Position numbers and translations under genes: made by a program. Below are positions 16,963 through 25,351 of a DNA stretch of 64,000 nt, in pieces. The notes under the pieces are model-generated. The model was not told the origin of the DNA. It was given only the letters and a program-made list of their open reading frames with translations, and searched no databases. Source of the stretch: Algoriphagus boritolerans DSM 17298 = JCM 18970 (GTDB taxonomy: Bacteria > Bacteroidota > Bacteroidia > Cytophagales > Cyclobacteriaceae); assembly GCF_900108085.1 (NCBI RefSeq), contig NZ_FNVR01000005.1, forward strand, positions 62,001-126,000, written 5' to 3'. Within the stretch, counting starts at the first letter, position 1. The number at the start of each line of letters is the position of its first letter.

Positions 16963-16992
16963 AAAAAAGGCCCCGGAAGTTCCGAAGCCTTG
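16963..16992 (-). terminator. Terminator after the ThuA-like gene
   Basis: A GC-rich hairpin (AAGGCcCCGGAA pairing with TTCCGaAGCCTT, one mismatch) followed on the minus strand by TTTTTTGGTTTTT. It isolates the ThuA-like gene from nfu. Confidence 0.75.
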
Positions 16993-17005
16993 ATTTTTTG
17001 GTGGA

Positions 17006-17749
17006 TTACTTTGGCATCTTCCCTTTGGCGGCATACCAAATACCCCCATATAAATGCTTCAGAAAATCCGGATCCAAAAACGCGGATTCCACATGACCAA
17101 GCGCGGTGTAGAATACACGTCCTCCGTCATATTCATGATACCAAGCCATCGGGTGATTGGCTCCCATCGCTTTAGCAGGCTCATAAGTAGTTTCATCGGC
17201 ATTGATTAACACTTTAATGCTCGGGTTAATATTTCTGAATTCGTACAATTCATCTGTCCAAAGCCAGTTTTTGGGCAGATGCCAGGTGGCAGGATGATTT
17301 TGATCGACTACTTCCAAACGCAAGGTTTGCTGTCTTGGATGAGCAAGGAAGTACGCACCGATCATTTGATTATACCATGGCCATTCGTATTCTGTATCCG
17401 TAGCAGAGTGAATGCCAACTACGCCTTTGCCGCTTTGTACAAACTTCTGAAAAGCAGCTTTTTGAGCATCATTGAAGACCGTACCGGTGGTACTCATCAG
17501 GATAATGACATCGTATTTAGCCAGATTTTCATCCGTAAAATGGTTGGAATCTTCCGTGGTGTAAACATTGAACACATGGGTTTGACCCAGTTTTTTCAAG
17601 GCAGCTACTCCCTCAGGAATGGACTGATGACGGAATCCAGCAGTTTTGGAGAAAACCAAAGCTCGGATTTGGGTATTTTGCTGCGCAAAAGACGATAGCG
17701 CAAAGGTTAATACCAGCGCAAGGGTTAACAAATTGGTTTTTAGATTCAT
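17006..17749 (-). CDS. Exported ThuA-domain protein
   Basis: 247 residues: signal peptide (1-22, SSFAQ), then a ThuA glutamine-amidotransferase-like fold with ALVFSKTAGFRHQSIPEGV, YDVIILMSTTG, FQKFVQSGKGVVGIHSATDTE and a C-terminal GGRVFYTALGHVESAF. ThuA-type proteins are linked with trehalose and other sugar use; exported copies are common in Bacteroidota and Planctomycetes, but biochemistry is poor. The nucleophile Cys of true amidotransferases is replaced (GIHSATD). Single-gene unit. Confidence 0.9.
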   Translation of the reverse strand: MNLKTNLLTLALVLTFALSSFAQQNTQIRALVFSKTAGFRHQSIPEGVAALKKLGQTHVFNVYTTEDSNHFTDENLAKYDVIILMSTTGTVFNDAQKAAFQKFVQSGKGVVGIHSATDTEYEWPWYNQMIGAYFLAHPRQQTLRLEVVDQNHPATWHLPKNWLWTDELYEFRNINPSIKVLINADETTYEPAKAMGANHPMAWYHEYDGGRVFYTALGHVESAFLDPDFLKHLYGGIWYAAKGKMPK

Positions 17750-17818
17750 AGGTTTTGGATTATTGGGTTAATTGTTAAAGATTAATAATTATTTGTAATT
17801 CTTACTAAAACTTGATCC

Positions 17819-17852
17819 TAGTATCAACCATGATACCTAAACATTGATACTA
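17819..17852. repeat. Inverted repeat downstream of the VanX-like gene
   Basis: TAGTATCAA (17819-17827) and TTGATACTA (17844-17852) are a perfect 9-bp inverted repeat with a 16-base loop. No clear T-run follows on the minus strand, so it may be a weak terminator, a mRNA-end hairpin or repeat debris. Confidence 0.4.
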
Positions 17853-17856
17853 GACA

Positions 17857-18606
17857 CTACTTTATTATCAGAAATTTCTCTCCAGCTTCTCTGCGTGAAA
17901 ATGCATTGAAATGCCACCATTCGCTACCGATTCCTGTAAACCCTGCCCCGACCATCACTTTTCTGAGAATTTCCCGATTGAAAACGTGGGTTTGAGTGAT
18001 TTTACCCTCAGCCAGCATCTGTTTTTCCCGATCCGGGTAGGCGGGATAGCCAAAGTAATCATAAGTCGTGCCCATATCAAGTGGTGCTCCCTTTGCCAGA
18101 TCAAAAATGGTCAGATCCACAGCAACTCCGTAATTATGCAATCCTCCGACTTTTGGGTCAGCGACATAAAGCGGCTTGATGCTGTCAGGCTTGTCCAAGT
18201 CATCCCACAGAATCTGCTGCACGCTCAAGGGACGAACTCCATCGTAAACCAAAAGCGTAAGATTGGGATATTCCTTTTGCAAGGCCTCCTGTGCTTTCCT
18301 GAGCATTTCCGCTACGACCGGTTGCAAATAGCAGCGCACATGATCCTCATAGACGTCTTTTCCAAAAAAATTATCCTCCGTGGAATATTTCAGTTCTACT
18401 TTAATTCCCGGAATAAGGGTTTCAATATCCACCAATCCCTGCGCGATCAATGTTTTCTCCAACTCGGGTAGCTCGACAGGTTCAATCTCTTCCAGAGGAG
18501 TTTCAATCTCTTCGCGCTGCTGTTCCGTGAACAATTCCTGTTCGCTTTTCTGAGGAGCAGCGCAGGCAAAACTTAAACCCAGAATTAAAGCAACGAAATT
18601 TCGCAT
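17857..18606 (-). CDS. D-Ala-D-Ala dipeptidase-like lipoprotein (M15D, VanX/DdpX type)
   Basis: 249 residues. The lipobox FAC places the lipid Cys at 15. Catalytic residues of the VanX family are all visible: Arg125 (YDGVRP), zinc ligands His157 and Asp164 (GGLHNYGVAVDLT), Glu219 and His222 (SEWWHF). It should cleave D-Ala-D-Ala or related dipeptides in the envelope, probably in cell-wall recycling rather than vancomycin resistance, as no vanH/vanA is near. Its ATG overlaps the TGA of the upstream SDR gene by one base. Confidence 0.93.
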   Translation of the reverse strand: MRNFVALILGLSFACAAPQKSEQELFTEQQREEIETPLEEIEPVELPELEKTLIAQGLVDIETLIPGIKVELKYSTEDNFFGKDVYEDHVRCYLQPVVAEMLRKAQEALQKEYPNLTLLVYDGVRPLSVQQILWDDLDKPDSIKPLYVADPKVGGLHNYGVAVDLTIFDLAKGAPLDMGTTYDYFGYPAYPDREKQMLAEGKITQTHVFNREILRKVMVGAGFTGIGSEWWHFNAFSRREAGEKFLIIK

Positions 18607-19367
18607 CAGGAAAGATTTTTCTTTACCAAAGTGGCTGAAGCCTGAGCAGTCGGAAGCACCACAATATCCGCCAAAACCACATGTGCAGGTCGATTCACCA
18701 CGAATTCGACAATCTCTGCAATGTCCTGAGCATAGAGTGGCTCATAGCCTTTGTATACAGATTCCGCACGGGCCTCATCTCCTTTGAAGCGAACCAAAGA
18801 AAACTCCGTCTCCACCAATCCGGGATGTATTCCGATCACTTTGATGCCGAAAGGATTCAGGTCGATGCGCATCCCCTTGGTGATGGCATCCACAGCATGC
18901 TTGGATCCGCAATAGACATTTCCATTGGGGTAAACTTCCTTGCCGGCGATTGATCCAATATTGATAATCATCCCTGAATTCCTCTTGGTCATTCCGGGAA
19001 TAATGGCTTTGGATACATAGAGTAAGCCTTTCACATTGATATCCATCATCGCATCCCAATCGTCCAAGCTTCCGGTTTGAATTGGATCCATGCCGTGTGC
19101 ATTGCCGGCATTGTTGATCAGGACATCGATTGCTTGCCAGTCTGAGGGAAGATTGCCGAGGATTTCACCGACTTTTTCCCGCTCCCGCACATCAAAAACC
19201 AAGGGTAAAAAGCGAACTCCAACTGTTAATTCCTTTCCCAATTCCTCCAGCCTAGCGGCTCTTCGTCCGGTGGCGATGATATCAAAGCCCATTCTGGCAA
19301 GAGTTAACGCACAGGCTTTTCCGATCCCGGAAGTAGCACCGGTGATCAGGGCGATTTTGTTTTTCAT
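18606..19367 (-). CDS. NADP-type short-chain dehydrogenase (YdfG-like)
   Basis: 253 residues with the classical SDR layout: TGATSGIG (9-16), an Arg pair after the second strand (GRR, NADP preference), NNAG (85-88), Ser139, and YCGSK (Tyr152, Lys156). It resembles the YdfG/serine-3-dehydrogenase group that oxidises 3-hydroxy acids or reduces malonic semialdehyde; the substrate remains open. Repeat copy B abuts its start codon. Translation is coupled to the VanX-like gene downstream. Confidence 0.9.
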   Translation of the reverse strand: MKNKIALITGATSGIGKACALTLARMGFDIIATGRRAARLEELGKELTVGVRFLPLVFDVREREKVGEILGNLPSDWQAIDVLINNAGNAHGMDPIQTGSLDDWDAMMDINVKGLLYVSKAIIPGMTKRNSGMIINIGSIAGKEVYPNGNVYCGSKHAVDAITKGMRIDLNPFGIKVIGIHPGLVETEFSLVRFKGDEARAESVYKGYEPLYAQDIAEIVEFVVNRPAHVVLADIVVLPTAQASATLVKKNLS

Positions 19368-19454
19368 GTGTTATAATTGATTTTCATTGGTCACATGGAA
19401 TCTCGCGTTTGCATAATCCCAAGTGTGTGACGTTATCGTCATGCTCGATTTCAT
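19368..19454 (-). repeat. Dispersed intergenic repeat, copy B
   Basis: 87 bases immediately upstream of the SDR start codon, with the same ends as copy A (GGTCACATGGAATCTC and CATGCTCGATTTCAT) and a different middle. See copy A (7922-8012) and copy C (30195-30310). Confidence 0.7.
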
Positions 19455-19794
19455 GGCTTAAAGATAAAGGGATCAATGGAAAACTGTCACTTTGAGCGGA
19501 GTCGAAGAGTTGAAAAATTAGGTTTGGAATGTTGGAAAGTTGTAAGGTTGCAAAGTTGTAAGGTTGGAAAGTGGTAAGGTTGGAAAGTGGTAAAGTTGAA
19601 AAGTGCTCACTGCTTAGGTTAAGGGGGTCCTTTTTTCCACTAACACAAACTTGATATTGTGTATTATTTCCATTTAAACTAAAATCAATCTGTTCAAACC
19701 AAATAATGGGGGCGTATAAATTTTATTTTAAACTTGAAATGCAGTTTTTACTTTTCGCCTATGTTCAATATTTAACTTTTAAAAAACAATTTGT
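19455..19794. other. Gap with repeat debris
   Basis: Contains CTGTCACTTTGAGCGGAGTCGAA at 19484-19506 in two parts (20 of 23 bases are shared with 38040-38062), the 16-bp tandem array at 19531-19605, and an AT-rich stretch that should hold the promoter of the small peptide gene. No further coding frame is credible. Confidence 0.55.
19531..19605 (+). repeat. 16-bp tandem repeat, about 4.7 copies
   Basis: Units begin at 19531, 19547, 19563 and 19579, with a partial fifth at 19595. Consensus GTTGGAAAGTKGTAAG. Copies differ by one or two bases. The direct head-to-tail layout without spacers rules out CRISPR. Confidence 0.9.
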
Positions 19795-19998
19795 ATGAAA
19801 AACAACCGATTAAAATTATCTATTACTGCTTTTGGGCTAGTATTAGCATTTATGTGTTCAACAGGAAAATTAAGTGCTCAAGAACCTTTGTGTAGATGGG
19901 ACAAGCAAGTAGAGGCCTGTTTAGCAAGTGCACCAGATGGGATATGTGCATATGGAGGACCAGATTGCACAACCACCGTTCCAACAGTGGAAGGTTAA
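19795..19998 (+). CDS. Small exported cysteine-containing peptide
   Basis: 67 residues: a good signal peptide (1-29, KLSAQ) and a 38-residue mature part with four Cys (CRWDKQVEACLASAPDGICAY, then DCTTT), spaced 8-8-5 or so, fit for two disulfides. It resembles in size and layout the short exported peptides that Bacteroidota encode beside propeller lipoproteins; here the broken DUF4221-type gene follows 64 bases later. Function unknown. Confidence 0.7.
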   Translation: MKNNRLKLSITAFGLVLAFMCSTGKLSAQEPLCRWDKQVEACLASAPDGICAYGGPDCTTTVPTVEG

Positions 19999-20062
19999 TC
20001 CAAATTCCCAAGGCCTTCCTTAAGTTGGAAGGCCTTATACAATTTTCAAAAAATTATTATAC

Positions 20063-20703
20063 ATGAAAAAAATTCTTATAATAATCGTAACCGCTTGCAT
20101 TTTTTCCTGCTCCGAAAAGAAGCTTTTGAATACCTAAATTTCAAAGCCCCCACTTCTCTTTTAAAATTTAAAGACATAATTGATTTTGGTCTAACCGCAA
20201 CCTCAAATTCTCTACTACTCCTCCATTATCAAAGCAATACTCTAATTGAGGTCGATTTCAATGGGGTAGAGTTCCAAGAATATCAACTTCAAACTGATTT
20301 GATGAAAAACTTTTCTAACGCCTATTACCATACTGATCGAATGTCTAATTCAATTCAGGACAATATGAGAACTGCCTATAAAAGCTCGGAAAATTTTGGA
20401 CTTACCTTCGATCCCTATAAAAAATTACTGTATCGGTTTGGCTGGCCGGGAGAAGAAATCTCCAAAGATATCGATGCTGTTCAATTAAGTTCTACCCCTC
20501 CCTATTTTATAATAAGCATCTACGATGAATCAGATTTTTCATTGATTCAGGAATTTACGCTACCTAGAAATACCTACCTCGCTCACCATTATTTTGTGGA
20601 TGAAAAGGGGTTAAATCTCTTCCCTATGCATCCGGAAAATCCCGAATTCAACGAGGACGAAATGGTAATCCATACATTTGATTTTAGTGGGTTGAAAAAA
20701 TAA
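20063..20703 (+). pseudogene. DUF4221-type lipoprotein, frame-broken and internally deleted
   Basis: A lipoprotein start at 20063 (MKKILIIIVTACIFSCSEKK, lipobox FSC) runs into TAA at 20135-20137. From about 20100 a different frame stays open to 20703 and carries the C-terminal half of a DUF4221-like protein: NFGLTFDPYKKLLYRFGWPG, FIISIYDESDFSLIQEF, HYFVDEKGLNLF and NEDEMVIHTFDF. Full members are about 370-400 residues; about 220 are left, so an internal deletion of well over 100 codons with a frame change fits best. A shortened protein from an ATG at 20095 would lack any signal. Confidence 0.7.
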
Positions 20704-20863
20704 AAATTGGAAGATTGGAAAATTAATATCGGTCTAATTGGGGCTGAAAAGCCGAAAACCCAGTTGGAAACATTGAAAGGAATTAAAATTGGAACGGACG
20801 GAAGATAAAGGCTTGAAGATCTTTTTACGTCGTATTTTATACCTCGTCAATCGTACTTCCCGA

Positions 20864-21529
20864 TCAGCTTCTCCACAGATAGGGAAACAAAATATACGCC
20901 GTCACACCCACGATGGCATTGATTGCCAATAAGGTTAAAAGTCTATCCGCACTGACACTCCAATCCAAACCATCGAGAGCATTTTTGGAGATTCTGATCG
21001 CCATCAGCAGAATCGGAATGATTACCGGGAAACTCAAAATCGCCATCAGGGTGGCGTTGTTTCCAGCTTTGGAAGCTATCCCGCTCACCATGGTCAGGCT
21101 GGCAGAGAAACCCACCGATCCCAAAACCAAATTCAGTAGAAATAAGCCTTGATCCTGAACTGGATTCCCCAAAATCACTGAAAAAACTCCGTATCCCAGC
21201 AAGGCCAAGATCAAAGTCAATCCTGTATTGTAGATAATCTTGGAGAGAATAATAGACTCAGGCGAGGCAATCATGTAATAATACAATTGTCGGCCCTGAT
21301 GCTCCTGTACAAAGCTTTTTGCAACTGCGTTGACTGCCGAAAAAAGAATGATGATCCAGTAAAGTGCATTCCAATTGGGAATAGAAAGGTTGCCCATTTT
21401 CGCGCCTACACTGAGATAAGTGATAAAAACCGCCGAAACCACATAAAGCAAAATCCCATTCAGGGCGTACTTCTGACGCCATTCCAGGGTGATTTCTTTA
21501 TGAATGAGGACGGAGATTTCTTTCCACAT
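20864..21529 (-). CDS. ccmB: CcmB-like heme-exporter permease
   Basis: 221 residues, six membrane helices, matching CcmB of system I cytochrome c maturation (ITLEWRQKYALNGILLYV at the start, SPESIILSKIIYNTGLTLIL in the middle, LSFPVIIPILLMAI near 165-178). CcmA, CcmC and the rest are not in the window. In Bacteroidota a lone ccmB near ccsA-like genes elsewhere is usual. The start lies five bases after a -7 box, so the message is nearly leaderless. Confidence 0.9.
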   Translation of the reverse strand: MWKEISVLIHKEITLEWRQKYALNGILLYVVSAVFITYLSVGAKMGNLSIPNWNALYWIIILFSAVNAVAKSFVQEHQGRQLYYYMIASPESIILSKIIYNTGLTLILALLGYGVFSVILGNPVQDQGLFLLNLVLGSVGFSASLTMVSGIASKAGNNATLMAILSFPVIIPILLMAIRISKNALDGLDWSVSADRLLTLLAINAIVGVTAYILFPYLWRS

Positions 21530-21533
21530 GGCC

Positions 21534-21541
21534 CAAAGGTA
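21534..21541 (-). promoter_or_regulatory. -7 box of ccmB
   Basis: TACCTTTG on the minus strand is an exact TAnnTTTG match ending four bases before the ATG at 21529. A TTTG at 21558-21561 lies upstream with a 16-base gap, shorter than the usual 19. The transcript would begin at or within the start codon region. Confidence 0.5.
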
Positions 21542-21544
21542 GGT

Positions 21545-21731
21545 ACTTTTTTTGCCACAAAGTCCCTAAGACACAAAAGGATTTATTTGAGGGGGATATA
21601 GAAAAAGAAAGCTTTAAAGAACTAAACGGCATCAATAAATCTGTGATTAACTGTGTCATCTGAGAGATCAAAAGCATCATTTGGTTTAGATAGAATTCTC
21701 TGATTAACTTGAGAGTCTTTAATGCACGATT
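21545..21731. other. Short gap with repeat-like debris
   Basis: Contains GCCACAAAGTCCCTAAGACACA-type sequence (21555-21576) followed by AATCTGTGATTAACTGTGTCATCTG near 21638-21662 (in two parts), patterns seen again and again in Bacteroidota gaps. It should also hold the promoter for the sterol-desaturase-type gene. No gene seen. Confidence 0.4.
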
Positions 21732-22532
21732 ATGATTTGGGAAGATTTCTTTTTTAGATGGACAAGAATCGCAGGGAATGTCACTTTCCGCTATTTCCTG
21801 ATAGCGGGTACTGTTTTTTTTCTTTTCTACTTTATTCTCAATGGAATTTTGGCCAGTCGAAAGATGCAATCCAAATTTCCCAAACTAAAAGATTACTCCA
21901 GAGATATCAGCTATTCGCTCATTACCATTTTGATTTTTGCCACCATGGCGGCCGTCGTATTTGTCTTGCTGGACCCCTATACACTTTACTATCGCGAGGT
22001 TGAAAAATTCGGCTGGTGGTATTTCTACCTCAGTTTTCCCTTGATGTTTTTGATTCACGACGCCTATTTCTACTGGGCACATCGACTGATGCATCACCCG
22101 AAGCTCTTCAAGGCGGTTCACAAGGTCCATCATTATTCGACCAATCCTTCACCGTGGACCGCTTATGCATTTCACCCGCTGGAAGCCGTAATTGAGGCAG
22201 GAATCATCCTTGTCTTGGGTTTTGTCCTGCCTGTTCACCAAGCGGCTTTCGGGCTGTTTATGCTCTTTCAGTTTTCCTACAATGTCTACGGCCACTTAGG
22301 ATATGAGCTTTATCCCAAAAACTTCCACCGAACTTGGGTAGGAAAGTGGGTCAATACCAGCACCGCCCACAATCAGCATCATCAGTTTTTCCATGGAAAT
22401 TATGGATTGTACACGCTGATTTGGGATCGGATTTTTGGGACTTTACGAGAGGATTATGAGACTAAATTTGATCAGGTAACCAAACCCCTAGACTCTACCC
22501 CAACAAAGGAATCGATTAAACACTTGGCTTGA
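21732..22532 (+). CDS. Sterol desaturase/fatty-acid hydroxylase family membrane enzyme
   Basis: 266 residues, four to five membrane helices and the eight-histidine di-iron pattern: HRLMHH (117-122), HKVHH (130-134), His148 in AFHPLEA, and HNQHHQFFH (203-211). These bind a non-heme di-iron centre for O2-dependent hydroxylation or desaturation of a lipid. The substrate in bacteria may be a fatty acid, carotenoid or hopanoid; it cannot be told here. Single-gene unit. Confidence 0.92.
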   Translation: MIWEDFFFRWTRIAGNVTFRYFLIAGTVFFLFYFILNGILASRKMQSKFPKLKDYSRDISYSLITILIFATMAAVVFVLLDPYTLYYREVEKFGWWYFYLSFPLMFLIHDAYFYWAHRLMHHPKLFKAVHKVHHYSTNPSPWTAYAFHPLEAVIEAGIILVLGFVLPVHQAAFGLFMLFQFSYNVYGHLGYELYPKNFHRTWVGKWVNTSTAHNQHHQFFHGNYGLYTLIWDRIFGTLREDYETKFDQVTKPLDSTPTKESIKHLA

Positions 22533-22708
22533 ATTCTTGACACAAACTACTGACACCGCGTTGAATTAAGCCTGCTAAAGGAAATCTCGATCACTCATTT
22601 AAAAGGGAATTACCCCGATTCAATTTTTAGCGATAGACATAAAATATTCTTTATCAAGATAATTTGAGCTTCATAGTTTGAATTTGAGAAAAAACAGCCT
22701 CAACTACT

Positions 22709-22725
22709 GTCTATACACGATAGAC
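22709..22725. promoter_or_regulatory. Possible VapB operator
   Basis: GTCTAT-ACACG-ATAGAC is a perfect 6-bp inverted repeat, 27 bases upstream of the antitoxin ATG, followed by an overlapping CGAT-AGACC-ATCG repeat. Autoregulation through such a site is usual for toxin-antitoxin genes; inferred from position only. Confidence 0.4.
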
Positions 22726-22752
22726 CATCGTATGTTTACAGAAAAACAAATC

Positions 22753-22884
22753 ATGAAGATAACAGCCTTATTACCAGAAGAATTGGTCAAAGAAGCAATG
22801 ACGCTTTCTGGTACCACTACCATCACCGATACGTTGAAAACTGCTCTTGCACACTCCATCTCCATTGAAAAAACCAATTATTGA
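22753..22884 (+). CDS. vapB: VapB-type antitoxin (DUF2191), orphan
   Basis: A 43-residue protein, MKITALLPEELVKEAMTLSG then TTTITDTLKTALAHSI, the ribbon-helix-helix DNA-binding part of DUF2191/VapB antitoxins. The ATG at 22753 is chosen because the longer frame from 22678 adds residues without family similarity. The C-terminal toxin-binding tail looks short (family usually 60-80 residues), so the deletion that removed most of vapC may also have cut the 3' end of vapB. Confidence 0.65.
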   Translation: MKITALLPEELVKEAMTLSGTTTITDTLKTALAHSISIEKTNY

Positions 22885-23000
22885 ATAAAGGAATTGGCTT
22901 AATCGACGCTATGATCATTTTCGCAGCCATCCAAAACCGAAAAAAGATCTGGACGCTGGAAAAGAAGATAAAAGGTTTTTTGGCTTATGGCAATTTTTAG
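22869..23000 (+). pseudogene. C-terminal remnant of a VapC PIN-domain toxin
   Basis: In a frame different from vapB, codons up to the TAG at 22998-23000 read GIGLIDAMIIFAAIQNRKKI followed by WTLEKKIKGFLAYGNF. This is the end of a PIN domain: the acidic Asp in the GxGxxDA motif and the W/LWTxDKxL strand. No start and no N-terminal half (first acidic residue, central helices) exist upstream, where the vapB 3' end lies instead. A deletion has joined vapB to the tail of vapC. Confidence 0.75.
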
Positions 23001-23236
23001 AAACGTTTTTGGCTCTCTCGCTAAGGCGCTTAAGGCGCAAAGTTTTTTGTCCTATTTGTTAGAAGCCTGAAATCAAAAAGGTTCAAATTCTAAATTCTCT
23101 TTGCGGCTTCCCGACTATGCGAGGTACAGATTTGTTTTAAAAGTATTTTAACTTCCAAAGTATGATTTAAATCCCTATCAAAATTGTCAGGAATCCAAAA
23201 TCCACCGATATTCTGGATCTAAAACAACCCACCCAA
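23001..23236. other. Gap with a large imperfect inverted repeat
   Basis: CTCTCGCTAAGGCGCTTAAG...GCGCAAAG (23013-23041) and CTTTGCGGCTTCCCG...GCGAG (23100-23122) form an imperfect inverted pair of a type common between Bacteroidota genes. The promoter for the quinoprotein gene must lie here; no exact TAnnTTTG was found. Confidence 0.45.
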
Positions 23237-25351
23237 ATGACCTTCAAACAACTACTCTGGCTTTTGAGTATTAGCATCTTTATTTCCTGCGGAAAATCAA
23301 CTCCCGAAATCGACTACAGCAACTGGTCGCATTATGGCGGTTCTGAAGATGGAGCACGCTATTCATCTCTCAGCCAAATCACCAAAGAAAATGTAGCCCA
23401 ACTCGAAGTGGCCTGGACTTATAACACCGGAGATGCCAGCGAGCGCAGTCAGATTCAATGCCAACCCATCGTGGTCGACGGCCTGCTTTATGGCTCCACC
23501 CCGAAGCTGAATGTTTTCGCTTTGGATGCTGCAACAGGATCAGAAGTCTGGCGTTTTGATCCCTTTCAGGTCTTGGGAGGGGAAAATTCCTGGGCAGGTA
23601 CCAACCGTGGGGTTACCTATTGGGAATCCGGTGAGGACAAACGAATCCTTTTTACCGCAGGAAATTGGCTAATGGCTGTCAATGCTCGCACAGGAGAACC
23701 AATCTTGAGTTTTGGAGATCAGGGGAAAGTAGATATCCGTAAAGATCTGGACACGGATTTGGACGATTTCCTCATCGTCAGCAATACGCCCGGAGTAGTT
23801 CATCAAGACCTGCTGATCCTGGGCATGCGACTTTCGGAAGGATTGGATGCCGCGCCGGGACATGTCCGTGCTTACAATATCAAAACCGGAAAGCGGGAAT
23901 GGATTTTCCATACCATTCCTAAGGAAGGTGAACCCGGCTATGACACCTGGGATCCAAAATACATCAACCAAATCGGCGGTGCAAATAATTGGGCAGGGAT
24001 GGTCGTGGATCAGGATCGGGGAATTGTTTTTGTGCCCACAGGTTCGGCTACTTATGATTTCTGGGGAGGCTATCGGCATGGAGACAATCTGTATGCCAAT
24101 TCACTTTTGGCTTTGAATGCCAAAACGGGTGAGCGAATCTGGCACTTTCAGGCCGTGCATCATGATGTGTGGGACAGGGATTTTCCGGCTCCACCCAATC
24201 TCATCAGAATTCAAAAAGACGGAAAATGGATCGATGCGGTCGCTCAGATTTCCAAGCAGGGAATGACCTATGTCTTTGCTCGGGAGACAGGCGAACCCAT
24301 TTGGCCAATTGTAGAGACTCCGGTTCCACCATCCACTTTGGGAGGTGAAAAGACTGCCCCAACTCAACCCATTCCAACCTTACCGGAGCCTTTCATGAAC
24401 ATGGTATTTGAGGAAAAGGATATTTTGAATCTTAAACCGGAATGGATGGCAGACATCAAAAGTCAGCTTTCCAATGCCAAATTCGGCGATACTTGGCTTC
24501 CACCGAGTACCGAAAATCCGATTGTCCTTTTTCCAGGAATGGACGGAGGAGGTGAATGGGGAGGTGCTTCTTTTGACCCGACTAATCAGACGATGTACAT
24601 CAATGCCAATCAGATTCCATGGCTGATTGAAATGACTCCGAATGCAAGTTTCGGAAACGTGGGCCAGTCGATTTACACCAATTACTGCGGCAATTGCCAT
24701 GGATTGGAACGGAAAGGAAACCTACCTGCTATTCCCGGTTTGATCGGACTCAAGGAAAAGTATACGCCTGATTCGCTCGATCAACTTTTACGAATGGGGA
24801 GAGGTGCCATGCCTGCTTTTGGGCATATTTCCAAAGAAGAGCGCCTGATCCTGATCGATTATTTAATGGGAAAAGCAGATGCAAGTGACAAGCAGGAACT
24901 GGAAGCCGAAACCGCAAAGCTCTACCCGCAGTACTACATGAATGGCTACAAAAAACTAGTCACGAAAGCGGGACTTTACGGTTCAAATCCACCTTGGGGA
25001 CTGCTCACCGCCCTAGATATGAATACCGGTAAGAAAAAATGGCAGGTGACTCTGGGCGAAATTGACTCACTCAGCGTGCAGGGTTTCGCTCCTACCGGAA
25101 CCGAAAACTATGGTGGTCCGGTAGCAACAGCCGGAGGGGTGCTGTTCATCGCTGCGACCAAGGATGAGAAGATCCGGGCCTTCGATAAAGAGACGGGAGA
25201 AATTCTATGGGAAGCCAAACTTCCCGCTGCCGGACATGCCACACCTGCTGTCTATGAGAAAAACGGAAAGCAGTTTTTGGTCATCGCCTGTGGAGGAGGA
25301 AAAGGAACTAAAAGCGGTGACGCTTACGTGGCTTTTGCCTTGCCGGATTGA
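23237..25351 (+). CDS. PQQ-dependent dehydrogenase lipoprotein with a built-in c-type cytochrome
   Basis: 704 residues. A lipobox (FISC, Cys19) anchors it outside the cytoplasm. The eight-bladed quinoprotein propeller carries the tryptophan-docking pattern (WSHYGGSEDGARYSSLSQI at the start; ALDMNTGKKKWQVTLGE, AFDKETGEILWEAKLP late). A heme c domain is inserted near 475-560: CGNCH with Cys484, Cys487, His488 and a later MPAF Met ligand. It should oxidise an alcohol or aldose and pass electrons through the heme. The substrate is unknown; the architecture resembles glucose/quinate-type quinoproteins. Its stop codon lies inside the GH16 remnant frame. Confidence 0.92.
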   Translation: MTFKQLLWLLSISIFISCGKSTPEIDYSNWSHYGGSEDGARYSSLSQITKENVAQLEVAWTYNTGDASERSQIQCQPIVVDGLLYGSTPKLNVFALDAATGSEVWRFDPFQVLGGENSWAGTNRGVTYWESGEDKRILFTAGNWLMAVNARTGEPILSFGDQGKVDIRKDLDTDLDDFLIVSNTPGVVHQDLLILGMRLSEGLDAAPGHVRAYNIKTGKREWIFHTIPKEGEPGYDTWDPKYINQIGGANNWAGMVVDQDRGIVFVPTGSATYDFWGGYRHGDNLYANSLLALNAKTGERIWHFQAVHHDVWDRDFPAPPNLIRIQKDGKWIDAVAQISKQGMTYVFARETGEPIWPIVETPVPPSTLGGEKTAPTQPIPTLPEPFMNMVFEEKDILNLKPEWMADIKSQLSNAKFGDTWLPPSTENPIVLFPGMDGGGEWGGASFDPTNQTMYINANQIPWLIEMTPNASFGNVGQSIYTNYCGNCHGLERKGNLPAIPGLIGLKEKYTPDSLDQLLRMGRGAMPAFGHISKEERLILIDYLMGKADASDKQELEAETAKLYPQYYMNGYKKLVTKAGLYGSNPPWGLLTALDMNTGKKKWQVTLGEIDSLSVQGFAPTGTENYGGPVATAGGVLFIAATKDEKIRAFDKETGEILWEAKLPAAGHATPAVYEKNGKQFLVIACGGGKGTKSGDAYVAFALPD

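Noticed and set aside
17857..18606. Vancomycin-resistance cluster (VanX)
   Set aside because: Only a VanX-like dipeptidase is present, as a lipoprotein coupled to an SDR; no vanH, vanA or vanRS genes nearby.
19531..19605. CRISPR-like repeat array
   Set aside because: Units are directly adjacent without spacers and no cas gene is present; it is a simple tandem repeat.
22678..22752. 25-codon N-terminal extension of the VapB-like antitoxin
   Set aside because: Covers the presumed operator palindrome and lacks similarity to the family; the ATG at 22753 begins the conserved part.
25164..25343. Upstream part of the frame that holds the GH16 stump
   Set aside because: This part overlaps the dehydrogenase gene and shows no GH16 similarity; only codons from about 25344 on are GH16-like.
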